Assembly: GCA_903902445.1 (NCBI GenBank)
Contig: CAIUUT010000180.1
Location: forward strand, 1 to 32,053
From: an uncultured Candidatus Marinamargulisbacteria bacterium
GTDB lineage: Bacteria > Margulisbacteria > Riflemargulisbacteria > GWF2-35-9
Direction of reading: 5' to 3'
DNA: 32,053 nucleotides
In this document: piece by piece, positions 8,822 to 20,429 of the stretch
Numbering within the stretch: the first letter of the stretch is position 1
How the letters are laid out: each line of letters starts with the position of its first letter
Translations under genes and position numbers: made by a program
The notes under the pieces: generated by a model
Databases searched by the model: none
Told to the model about the DNA's origin: nothing
Seen by the model: the letters and a program-made list of their open reading frames with translations, nothing else

Positions 8822-10807
8822 CTACAATAACATATTTAAAGGGTCGACATCATAGCTTATACGGGACTTATATTTTTTTTCTGCTAATACTTTCATTAAG
8901 AAAGCTTTGAGAGGCAATACATCTTTATGAGAAGGAAATTTAATTAAGTAATGCCAGCGATATCTATTTTTTATTTTATTAATCAAAGAAGGAACAGGCT
9001 CCAAGAGTTCGATATCCGGATCAGAAAAATTAACTTTTATCTCATTATAAAGAATATTTATCTCGCCCTCCACGATTTCATTATCTTTATTATCAAAACA
9101 AACTCTAATTAATCTGCTAAACGGAGGATTATTCGTCTCTTTTCGTAACCCAACTTCATGATTATAAAACTGTTCATATTCACCCTTTAGTGCGGCCTTA
9201 ATTGCATAGTGCTCTGGGTTAGTAGTCTGCACTATGACGGTTCCAAGGCGCTCTCCTCGACCCGCCCTGCCTAATATCTGCACCAGTAAGTCAAAGGTCC
9301 TTTCAGGAGCATAAACATCAGGCAAATATAAACTTAAATCAGCATTAATTACCCCCACTAAGGTAACCAAGGGAAAATGATGCCCCTTTGCCAACATCTG
9401 TGTGCCGAAAATTATATCAATTTTATGCTGTGCAAACTCTTGCAACGTATCTTCCAAATAATTCCCCTTACCTGCAACATCACTATCTACACGCTTAATA
9501 TTCGCACTTGGAAAGGTTCGCTTAATCTCAGACTGCAAAGCTTGCACTCCCTTACCAATTTTATGCAATTTCGTAGAAGAACAGCTAGGGCAAACCTCAA
9601 CATGTTCCTGCAACCCGCAATAATGACACTTTAATAGTCCTTGTTCATGGGGAGTAAGGGTCACTGAGCAGCGCCTACAAACTAAGGGCTGGCCACAGTC
9701 CTGACACTGAACAAATCTAGATAACCCCCGCTGATTAAAAAATAATATTATTTGCTCACCCTTATCTAAAGTTTGCTTCATTGCCCTCACCAATTCCAAA
9801 CTTAATAAATTCTTAGGATAACTGGAACTTTTCTTAATATCCACCACTTGCACCTGGGCTTGCGGAACATTCAGGTATCTGTTATTAATAGTGGAAATAA
9901 TATAGTTCTGTTTGGCTTGAAAATAAGTAGAAATTAAAGGTGTTGCTGTGCCGAAAACTACTTGAGCTTTCTCTAGTTGAGCTTTTTTAAAAGCCACAAC
10001 TTTTGCATTATATTTGGGCATTTGCTCTTGTTTGTAAGAATAGTCCTGCTCTTCATCTATAATAATAACCCCTAGGTTACGAATCGGCGAAAACACGGCT
10101 GACCTTGTCCCTAATACAATTGTTTGCGGATTATGAAAGATCTTCAACCACGCCTCCCTTTTCTCTTTAGGAGTAACTCTCGAATGGAGCACCACAACCA
10201 ACTCTCCGTAGGTCTCCTTTAACTTATTATGCAACGCAAAGATTAAAGATATTTCAGGAACCAAGAGCATACTACTCTTCCCTAATTGATAGTAATAATG
10301 AATTAAACTAGAATAAACTTCCGTCTTCCCACTACCTGTTATTCCGTGAATGAGGTGATGTTTATTGGGATTATTTACAATTCTTTGAAAGACCACTGCC
10401 TGCTCTTTATTCAATTTATTGAGGGGCTCAAATTTTCCCGTCTTTATTGCATAATCAGATTTTAATTTATCAACATCTATCTTGAATTTATCTAAGGTCC
10501 TAGCACCCAATGGTAATATGGCGTTTAAAATTGTGGGCAAAGGTGTTACATAATAAGCAGAGAGCCAATCAATAAGTTCAGCCACCTTCTGATCAAAGAG
10601 TGAGTTTTCTGTTTTTACGTCCAGAATATCTTTTATTTCATAACCTACTGGGGTAATGCTTTCATATAATCGAAAAACATAACTCAAAACATGACGGTTG
10701 CGAATGGGGACAACAACGGCTTGACCAACTTTCACCTTCATATGTTGCGGAACTCTGTATGTTAGAGTTTTTATAAGACTTTGAGCTAATATTACCTCAG
10801 CATACAT
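8822..10807 (-). CDS. priA: Primosomal protein N' (replication restart helicase)
   Basis: HGITGSGKTEVY Walker A, IIDEEQDYSYKQ, Zn-binding CQDCGQPLVCRRC...CHYCG...CPSC, QILGRAGRGERLG. Confidence 0.97.
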   Translation of the reverse strand: MYAEVILAQSLIKTLTYRVPQHMKVKVGQAVVVPIRNRHVLSYVFRLYESITPVGYEIKDILDVKTENSLFDQKVAELIDWLSAYYVTPLPTILNAILPLGARTLDKFKIDVDKLKSDYAIKTGKFEPLNKLNKEQAVVFQRIVNNPNKHHLIHGITGSGKTEVYSSLIHYYYQLGKSSMLLVPEISLIFALHNKLKETYGELVVVLHSRVTPKEKREAWLKIFHNPQTIVLGTRSAVFSPIRNLGVIIIDEEQDYSYKQEQMPKYNAKVVAFKKAQLEKAQVVFGTATPLISTYFQAKQNYIISTINNRYLNVPQAQVQVVDIKKSSSYPKNLLSLELVRAMKQTLDKGEQIILFFNQRGLSRFVQCQDCGQPLVCRRCSVTLTPHEQGLLKCHYCGLQEHVEVCPSCSSTKLHKIGKGVQALQSEIKRTFPSANIKRVDSDVAGKGNYLEDTLQEFAQHKIDIIFGTQMLAKGHHFPLVTLVGVINADLSLYLPDVYAPERTFDLLVQILGRAGRGERLGTVIVQTTNPEHYAIKAALKGEYEQFYNHEVGLRKETNNPPFSRLIRVCFDNKDNEIVEGEINILYNEIKVNFSDPDIELLEPVPSLINKIKNRYRWHYLIKFPSHKDVLPLKAFLMKVLAEKKYKSRISYDVDPLNMLL

Positions 10808-10831
10808 GCTAATAAACTAAAAAGTTTATCA

Positions 10832-11320
10832 TTAAATTTCAGCTAAAGGTAACTTTTCCTCTTTATCTTCATCAGCAGGTTCTAGGTCTTCATCGTCTAA
10901 AGCAATAAGCGGATCAATATCTTCAGGCTCTATATCTTCGGTATCGATTTCATCCAAAGAAGTTTCTTTATCTAAGGAGGCTAATTCTTCTTCCTCTTCT
11001 TCGTCATCCTCTAAAATATCCTTATGACGCTTACGATCCATTTCAGGAATAATAACGGGCTTTACAATAATTTCTTGCTCTGGGAGTTTAAGATTATCAT
11101 AAAGAGTATCTAAAGTATCCTCTTCTTCCTTAATTTCATGTATCTTGGTTTCAGAAATAAGCACATTCATAATGCCAGATTCAATTTCCTTGATAGCTTC
11201 CATTATAGGCTTATTCCCTTGCTCTTCTTCAGGTAAATAATGAACCCCTTCATCTAATATTTCCTTTGCTCTCTTTGAAACAGCATAGGTAAAAAGAAAT
11301 TTATCGTATTTTTTATTCAT
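10832..11320 (-). CDS. rpoZ: RNA polymerase omega subunit-like protein with long acidic C-terminal tail
   Basis: Located directly after gmk. N-terminal omega-like region KFLFTYAVSKRAKEILDEG...NKPIMEAIKEIESG, then an E/D-rich tail. Confidence 0.7.
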   Translation of the reverse strand: MNKKYDKFLFTYAVSKRAKEILDEGVHYLPEEEQGNKPIMEAIKEIESGIMNVLISETKIHEIKEEEDTLDTLYDNLKLPEQEIIVKPVIIPEMDRKRHKDILEDDEEEEEELASLDKETSLDEIDTEDIEPEDIDPLIALDDEDLEPADEDKEEKLPLAEI

Positions 11321-11933
11321 TTCCGCTCTCCTTTTCCATAATAATCTTTTTTATTTCAACAACAGTTTGCTCTATTCTATCATTAACTATCGTTTTATCA
11401 AAATAGCAACCCGCAGCTAATTCATTCTGGGCATTTTTATATCTAATAGCCAGACTTTCTTCAGTTTCAGTCCCTCTTTTATTTAGCCTTGCGACAAGAT
11501 CCGCCATTGAAGGAGGTTCTAAAAAAATACTAAGGTTATTACATTGCCTTTCTTGGCACAAATTAATTAGTTTTTTTGCACCCTGCACGTCAATTTCAAA
11601 AATAACCCTTTTGCCGTTAATTATCTCTTTTAGGTAATTAACACTGGTACCATAATAATTCCCGTGGACTTGAGCCCACTCAGCAAATTCACTATTTGCT
11701 ATTTTTTGCTTGAACTCTTCGACAGAAACGAAAATATAATCTTTACCATTAGTTTCGTTCCCTCTTGGCTTCCGAGTACTATAAGAAAGCGAAAGTTCAA
11801 AATTAGACGAGGTATCTTTAATGTCACCATTACATGAGAAACTTTCCAGTAATTTACTAATTACTGTCCCTTTCCCTACGCCAGATGGCCCAGAGATAAT
11901 AAGCGCTAATCCCTGGTTTCTTTTATCACTCAT
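11313..11933 (-). CDS. gmk: Guanylate kinase
   Basis: ALIISGPSGVGKGTVISKLL, LSYSTRKPRGNETNGKDYIFVS, VIFEIDVQGAKKL. Confidence 0.97.
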   Translation of the reverse strand: MSDKRNQGLALIISGPSGVGKGTVISKLLESFSCNGDIKDTSSNFELSLSYSTRKPRGNETNGKDYIFVSVEEFKQKIANSEFAEWAQVHGNYYGTSVNYLKEIINGKRVIFEIDVQGAKKLINLCQERQCNNLSIFLEPPSMADLVARLNKRGTETEESLAIRYKNAQNELAAGCYFDKTIVNDRIEQTVVEIKKIIMEKESGNE

Positions 11934-11985
11934 ACAAGCTCAGTACTATAGCAAATATTGCTATTTCTAGCAAATAAAAAAATAT

Positions 11986-12696
11986 TCACTTTATTGGCGT
12001 TAATTTAAGATATTTCTGGATATAATCTTTATCGACCTCTAGATAGGGATTGTCTTTTAAGTAGTTAATCTTAATATCGCCAATGCGTGTTCTTTGTAAA
12101 TGGGTAACTTCATTCCCAATCTTTTGAAATACTCGGCGTACCTGACGATTTTTACCTTCTGTTAAGATTATGGAGTATATGAGAGGAGCATGCCTTTTGA
12201 TGATACAAGGTTTTAGTTTTTCTCCATGAAAGTTTAAACCTTTTTCAATTTTTTCTTGAGCGGTTTTGGTAAGGGGACTGGCTAAAGTAACCAGATATTC
12301 CTTCTCAACCGACACATCTTCACCAATAATATGCTTGGTTAAAGTCCGATCATTGGTAACAATAATTAAACCTTCACTTTCTTTGTCTAATCTTCCAATA
12401 GGGAAAAGTCCTTTCACTTCAGGTAATAACCTTAAAATAGACATTCCCTCTGTTTCCACTACGGTAGAAAGATAGCTTGCAGGTTTATTTAATAAAAAAT
12501 ATCGATTTACTTTACCCTCACCCCTGTTTCGAACCTCCACTTTATTTAGCAAAGGATCAATTTTTAAACCAGGTTCAGTTATCTGGGTACCATCAACATG
12601 TATCCAGCCACTCTTTATCCATTCATCTGCCTCTCGACGAGAACAAAGGCCTTTAGTAGCCAGATACTTATTAATCCTAATGTTTTGTACTTCCAT
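11986..12696 (-). CDS. RsuA/RluB-family rRNA pseudouridine synthase
   Basis: S4 domain (RINKYLATKGLCSRREADEWI), FPIGRLDKESEGLIIVTND catalytic motif, TEGKNRQVRRVFQKIG. Confidence 0.95.
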   Translation of the reverse strand: MEVQNIRINKYLATKGLCSRREADEWIKSGWIHVDGTQITEPGLKIDPLLNKVEVRNRGEGKVNRYFLLNKPASYLSTVVETEGMSILRLLPEVKGLFPIGRLDKESEGLIIVTNDRTLTKHIIGEDVSVEKEYLVTLASPLTKTAQEKIEKGLNFHGEKLKPCIIKRHAPLIYSIILTEGKNRQVRRVFQKIGNEVTHLQRTRIGDIKINYLKDNPYLEVDKDYIQKYLKLTPIK

Positions 12697-12815
12697 AATT
12701 TCTTATTATAGCATTTTCTTTGCACACAGTATTTCAATTTTTTTCCAAAATATGAAAAACGCTCTTAATAATATCTTCTTTGTCACACTGAAATTGAAGC
12801 ATACATAAACGACTA

Positions 12816-12844
12816 TTGATAAGATTAACATTGATATGTATAAT
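12816..12844 (+). promoter_or_regulatory. Sigma70-type promoter for tetR
   Basis: TTGATA (12816-12821), 17-nt spacer, TATAAT (12839-12844). Confidence 0.75.
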
Positions 12845-12857
12845 TAACACTGTTAAT
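12843..12857. promoter_or_regulatory. Candidate TetR-family operator
   Basis: ATTAACACTGTTAAT, 7-bp arms around one base, overlapping the -10 box and predicted TSS of the tetR gene. Confidence 0.5.
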
Positions 12858-12881
12858 ATATTTTGCAGGAGTTGACGATAA

Positions 12882-13463
12882 ATGGATAACAAAAAAATAC
12901 AGGAAGAGCGCATGAAGTGCTACTTTATACAGGCCACTAAAGAAATCCTTAAGGGGGAAGGCTTAAAATGCATTAGCGTAAGAAATATTGCACAACGAGC
13001 CGGTTATTCTTATGCAACCCTTTACAATTACTTTAAAGATGTTAAGGATTTAATTTTTTTGTGTATTCATGACTTTCAAGTCGAATGTGAAGAATTTGTA
13101 AAACAAGAAACGGCAAGTCTTCCAGAAGGAATAGAAACTTTGAAAGCTATCAGTAAATCGTATATGAAATACTTTATTCAATATACAGGCGTTTATGAAT
13201 TACTATTTATAGAGAGAATTAATGAAAACAAACAGATAACCGAGTCTGTTTGCACTTTACTCGACAAACTTTGTCAGAATAACTGGGATTATTGTGTGAA
13301 AGAACAATTACTTTCGCAGGAAGCATCTGAGGCAACTAAAATTCAATTAAGAAACGCTGTTTCTGGATTATTATTGTTTTACATTAACAGAAAATATCCA
13401 AATAGTTATAAGGACTTAACCGTGCTCACAGAAATACAGCTTAATAAAATATTATCGTTTTGA
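12882..13463 (+). CDS. TetR/AcrR-family transcriptional regulator
   Basis: N-terminal HTH ISVRNIAQRAGYSYATLYNYFKDVKDLIFLCI; SD-like AGGAG upstream. Confidence 0.9.
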   Translation: MDNKKIQEERMKCYFIQATKEILKGEGLKCISVRNIAQRAGYSYATLYNYFKDVKDLIFLCIHDFQVECEEFVKQETASLPEGIETLKAISKSYMKYFIQYTGVYELLFIERINENKQITESVCTLLDKLCQNNWDYCVKEQLLSQEASEATKIQLRNAVSGLLLFYINRKYPNSYKDLTVLTEIQLNKILSF

Positions 13464-13514
13464 AATAATCTTATAGGGACTCATGATTTTACGTCTCTAT
13501 AAGATTATTTTTTA
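13463..13514 (+). terminator. Intrinsic terminator after tetR
   Basis: AAATAATCTTATAGGGAC (13463-13480) pairs with GTCTCTATAAGATTATTT (13493-13510), 18 bp with one G-T, followed by T-rich tail. Confidence 0.85.
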
Positions 13515-13523
13515 TACCTGAAA

Positions 13524-14759
13524 TTATCTACTCTTTTGCAAATCTAAAATTGCTTCCTTCTTCTTTTGTTCGTAATCATTTGCATCAACAGGTTTGGTTT
13601 GTTGTTGGCTATTTTCGACTCCAGAAGAACCTCTATTTCCTAATTCTTTAATAGCATTATTTTTTTTCTGCTCATAGTCTGTTCGATCTACTGCTCTTAA
13701 GGGACTATTATTATTAACCGCTTGATTCGAATCAAACCCTCTATTATATCTCATAGTTGGTTGTGAATTTCTACGATAAAGGAACCCATTTTTGTAATGA
13801 ACTCCATAGGGAGAGTATACATAATTTTGTTGTAAATAAACTACTTGCGTTTCAACTGGCTGGTTATCGGCATGTGCAGTTTGCCATTTTTGATTTAAAG
13901 AATCTAAGTTCTTTTGTGCTTCAGTTATCTTTCGATCAATAATAACTATCTGACTTTCCTTAAATTTAGCTTGATTGTATTTTGCCGTAAAATCCTTATT
14001 ACTTTCATCATATTCATTACTACTATAGAAAATATCGATTTCTTCCTGCATTTGTTTTCTTTTTGTTTTCATTTGTGTTAATTCAGTTTGAATCTGTTGA
14101 ATTTGTATTAATAGCTCTTCTTCCTCACTACTAAATTTGTATGGAGTAGTTGTAGCTTGAACTGGAGCAGATTGTTGTCTTTCAATTATCGGAATACTAA
14201 ACTCCATTCCTATTATAAAAGCAGAACTTTCAAAATTACTTGCATTAAATACGCCTATAGAAGGAATGTAATACTTATTATATTCAGCAACTAAACAAAA
14301 ACTCTTTAAAAGATTAATTTTAATCCCAGCTAATAAGTGTGGGCCAAAAACAGTTCCACTTTTCAGGCTTGAATCGATACCCAAAATATCTTGCCTAACA
14401 TCATAAAAATATCCACCTACCCCACCGCCAATATATGGTTGGAATAGTGTTGAGGGTGTTCCCCAGTTATATACCACGGAAGCCAAAAGTGGCGATATTC
14501 CTACTCGTAAATTCTTATCAACATCAGCTGGATAATGACTTGCATTTGTATAGTTACCATAATTAGCTCTAATTCCCCAACCACTTTCGTCACTAATACC
14601 TAAAACTCCACTCCAGTAGAAATCCTTTCCCCATGTAGATTGAATACTAGCCTCGTTATCTGGAGCCATTCCACCCATCCCCAGACCAAAATAGACTCTT
14701 GGAATAGAGTAGGAATAAACTCCAAACAAAACCAAAAGCAACATAAATATTTTTTTCAT
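13524..14759 (-). CDS. Secreted/outer-membrane beta-barrel-like protein with coiled coil and C-terminal repeated motif
   Basis: Signal peptide MKKIFMLLLVLFGVYSYSIP, Gly/aromatic-rich porin-like N-domain, coiled-coil segment, two DYEQKK repeats. AAGGAGAT SD before ATG at 14759. Confidence 0.75.
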   Translation of the reverse strand: MKKIFMLLLVLFGVYSYSIPRVYFGLGMGGMAPDNEASIQSTWGKDFYWSGVLGISDESGWGIRANYGNYTNASHYPADVDKNLRVGISPLLASVVYNWGTPSTLFQPYIGGGVGGYFYDVRQDILGIDSSLKSGTVFGPHLLAGIKINLLKSFCLVAEYNKYYIPSIGVFNASNFESSAFIIGMEFSIPIIERQQSAPVQATTTPYKFSSEEEELLIQIQQIQTELTQMKTKRKQMQEEIDIFYSSNEYDESNKDFTAKYNQAKFKESQIVIIDRKITEAQKNLDSLNQKWQTAHADNQPVETQVVYLQQNYVYSPYGVHYKNGFLYRRNSQPTMRYNRGFDSNQAVNNNSPLRAVDRTDYEQKKNNAIKELGNRGSSGVENSQQQTKPVDANDYEQKKKEAILDLQKSR

Positions 14760-14828
14760 GATATCTCCTTTAAATCGAGCTACACTTGTACTAATAAAAA
14801 CAACTTCCAAACGAGTATAGTTCCAATA

Positions 14829-14837
14829 ATTATAGCA
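14829..14837 (-). promoter_or_regulatory. Extended -10 promoter element upstream of the beta-barrel gene
   Basis: Minus strand TGCTATAAT. Confidence 0.5.
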
Positions 14838-14880
14838 CTAAAATATTATATGAATAAAATTCGTACGCAAACTTCTGTAT

Positions 14881-15288
14881 CTAACCGAAATATATAGAGA
14901 TTTCTCTAGTTGCACTTTCTGCAGAATCCGAAGAATGCACCACATTTTGATTATTATAAATAGAATAGTCCCCACGAATTGTTCCAGCTTCAGCTAGCGC
15001 AGAGTCTGTGGCTCCACACATTTTACGTGCCACACTAATAGCTCTTTGCCCTTCTAAAACCATAGCAACCAGTGGCCCACTAGTAATAAAATCAATTAAA
15101 GGTGGATAAAAAGGTTTACCCACATGTTCTGCATAATGAAGCTGTGCTTTCTCTCTGGATAAAGACATCATTTCAAGTTTTAATACGGTTAAGCCTTTTT
15201 TCTCAAATCTTGATACCACTTCTCCGATTAACTGTTTTCTTACACCATCAGGTTTAATTAATATTAACGTTTTTTCTACATCATGCAT
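14881..15288 (-). CDS. ndk: Nucleoside diphosphate kinase
   Basis: KTLILIKPDGVRKQLIGEV, NVVHSSDSAESATREI active site. Confidence 0.98.
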   Translation of the reverse strand: MHDVEKTLILIKPDGVRKQLIGEVVSRFEKKGLTVLKLEMMSLSREKAQLHYAEHVGKPFYPPLIDFITSGPLVAMVLEGQRAISVARKMCGATDSALAEAGTIRGDYSIYNNQNVVHSSDSAESATREISIYFG

Positions 15289-16675
15289 TATTAGCCACCT
15301 CTTTTATTCGTTTTTTAGCCAGTTTGATCTGCTCCTTAACACATTTTGTAGCAGTACCACCATAACTATCTCGATTATTAACGCTGTGCATCACATCTAA
15401 ATAGGGCATAACATCTTTCATGAATTCTGACGAATAATTCTGCAACTCATTATAAGCTAAATCCACTAAATGTTTTTCTTTACGCACACAATCTAAAACC
15501 ACCTGTCCTACAATTTTATGAGCTTCTCTGAAGGGAACCCCCTTTAAAACCAGATAATCAGCTAAATCAGTAGCCAGCAAATAGCCACTATTTACATTTC
15601 TAGCCATACTATCCTCATTTATTTTCAAGTTTTGTAGCATGCCTATATTCACTTTTAAAGTCTGTTCAACCGTTCCTAAAGCATCAAACACCGCGTGCTT
15701 ATCTTCTTGTAAATCTCGGTTATAGCCCATTGGCAAACCTTTTATGGTAGTAAATAAATTAAGCAAATCGCCAAAGACTCTGCCAGTTTTACCTCTGGTT
15801 AGCTCTGAGACATCTGGGTTTTTCTTTTGCGGCATGATCGAAGACCCCGTCGTATAGGCATCGCTAATGGTTATAAAACCAAATTCCTCGGAAGACCATA
15901 AGATCATGTCCTCACTAAGTCTAGAAAAGTGTTGCATTATGAGTGAGCAAGCATAAATGGTATCTAGAGCATAGTCTCTATCGGAAATACTATCCAGAGA
16001 ATTACTCGTTGGTCTTCTAAAACCCAACTCTTGCGACATAAGTTGTCGATTCATTTTAAAAGGATTTCCAGCTAAGGCACCTGCACCAAGAGGTAATTCC
16101 ATTAAATAGTTTTTAAAAAAAACAATTTTCTCAATATCTCGATAGAACATATCAAAATATGCCAAAAAGTAATGCGATAAAAGGATGGGTTGGGCCTTCT
16201 GTAAATGCGTATAGCCAGGAACAATAACGTGGAGATTTTTCACAGCTAAGTCAATGAGCGTATTTTCTAATTCTACCAGATACTGTGTTATCTTCTCTAC
16301 TCTACCCAATACGGTTAGTTTAAAAGCTGTAACTACCTGGTCATTTCGACTACGTCCTGTATGTATTTTCTTACCAATATCACCTAGCTTATCGATAAGA
16401 TAGGCCTCTATGTTCATGTGCACATCTTCCAAATCAGCCTTCAAAACAAATGTACCCGTTTTATACTCGGATAGCAATTGATCCAAACAGTCAGAAATAG
16501 CTTTCTCTTCCTTGGAAGTAACTAAGTCAACCCTACGCAATTCATGAAGGTGAACTTTAGAAGCACAAATATCAGCTTGAATTAACCTATAGTCTTCTTT
16601 GAGTGAGCTAGTAAATAGCTCCACATCTTTATTGGTTTTCTCTTCAAATCGTCCAGCCCATAATTTTTCAGCCAT
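15281..16675 (-). CDS. argH: Argininosuccinate lyase
   Basis: AEKLWAGRFEEKTN, HTGRSRNDQVVTAFKL, GSSIMPQKKNPDVSEL. Confidence 0.98.
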   Translation of the reverse strand: MAEKLWAGRFEEKTNKDVELFTSSLKEDYRLIQADICASKVHLHELRRVDLVTSKEEKAISDCLDQLLSEYKTGTFVLKADLEDVHMNIEAYLIDKLGDIGKKIHTGRSRNDQVVTAFKLTVLGRVEKITQYLVELENTLIDLAVKNLHVIVPGYTHLQKAQPILLSHYFLAYFDMFYRDIEKIVFFKNYLMELPLGAGALAGNPFKMNRQLMSQELGFRRPTSNSLDSISDRDYALDTIYACSLIMQHFSRLSEDMILWSSEEFGFITISDAYTTGSSIMPQKKNPDVSELTRGKTGRVFGDLLNLFTTIKGLPMGYNRDLQEDKHAVFDALGTVEQTLKVNIGMLQNLKINEDSMARNVNSGYLLATDLADYLVLKGVPFREAHKIVGQVVLDCVRKEKHLVDLAYNELQNYSSEFMKDVMPYLDVMHSVNNRDSYGGTATKCVKEQIKLAKKRIKEVANNA

Positions 16676-16756
16676 GGCGTTATATTAACATGAAGTATTA
16701 AATTTCAGCAATTCAATTAAGGGGCACAGCTGGAAAAATATATTGAAAAATTTAAA

Positions 16757-19450
<2,694 letters not shown>

Positions 19451-19456
19451 TTATGT

Positions 19457-19485
19457 AATATAGCATTTATTGCCACTAGTTTCAA
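19457..19485 (-). promoter_or_regulatory. Sigma70-type promoter for the candidate 6S RNA
   Basis: Minus strand TTGAAA (19485-19480), 17-nt spacer, TATATT (19462-19457). Confidence 0.75.
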
Positions 19486-19527
19486 TGCTAAATTACCATT
19501 TGAACTCTAATAATTTCAAACCAGAAA

Positions 19528-20124
19528 TCAGCTGGAGGTAAGCTTATTAACAACCACTTTCTTTTGCTGTTTTAAGGTTAATAAATAGCGAACATAAAAA
19601 TCGATTAAGACCGAAACGATTTCCTTTTTGAATATTGGCAAAGAAACAATATTCTGACTGTTAATAAATATCTGAAAATCATCTAATGTACCATTGGTTT
19701 TTATTACAATAAAGTTCTTTATACTTTGAGCACTTACTAAAGTAGCTTTTAGATTAGACAGGATAAGATTCTTTATTACTTCATCTTCCATTCCTGCAAT
19801 AACTTCAGCGGGCACTTGGTCTCTTATTTTATTAAATATGTTAAATATATCCGAGGCTATCCGATCAAAATATCTCAATATCTCCTGACTAAATCTTTTG
19901 GTTAGATACGTAATTAATTTTGTTATATCGTCCACGGACAGTTTTGCAAACAGCCTCTCATTAACCTTAATTCCCTGTGGAACAAGATCAATATTCAACT
20001 TAATAATTACTATTTTATAGGGATCAAAGACATATATATTTTCATCTTTGTATGACTTAATAAGCTTCTTTAATTCTGAGAAAAAATCATTACCAAATGA
20101 ATTTATTGCGGAATTATCCTTCAT
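19528..20124 (-). CDS. Hypothetical protein, no family recognised
   Basis: 198-codon ORF MKDNSAINSFGNDFFSELKKL..., same strand as and close to neighbouring genes. Confidence 0.7.
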   Translation of the reverse strand: MKDNSAINSFGNDFFSELKKLIKSYKDENIYVFDPYKIVIIKLNIDLVPQGIKVNERLFAKLSVDDITKLITYLTKRFSQEILRYFDRIASDIFNIFNKIRDQVPAEVIAGMEDEVIKNLILSNLKATLVSAQSIKNFIVIKTNGTLDDFQIFINSQNIVSLPIFKKEIVSVLIDFYVRYLLTLKQQKKVVVNKLTSS

Positions 20125-20127
20125 AAG

Positions 20128-20361
20128 TTATAAAAACCGTTTCCTATCCTTCGCTTGTTCAACCTCTCCCAGTATTTCATCAGAAGCTATAACCCCAGCC
20201 ATAATTTGCTCTTCTTTTGAATGCTGATTACCTTCTTTTTTCTTACGAAAAAGAGAACCTACAAAAACAACCAGGGAGCCTAAGGAAGACAACTTCTCGC
20301 CCTTGGTCTCATTACTTACTCGATTTACTCCCGAGCTTGAATTTATTTTATTAATATTCAT
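20128..20361 (-). CDS. Small hypothetical protein
   Basis: 77-codon ORF MNINKINSSSGVNRVSNETKGEK..., 3 nt upstream of the 19528-20124 ORF. Confidence 0.6.
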   Translation of the reverse strand: MNINKINSSSGVNRVSNETKGEKLSSLGSLVVFVGSLFRKKKEGNQHSKEEQIMAGVIASDEILGEVEQAKDRKRFL

Positions 20362-20429
20362 AACTCTATTGTATCTATTTCCTTAATTATCACAACCCTC
20401 GCTTTCATTGCTTTTGTAAGTTATTTTGT

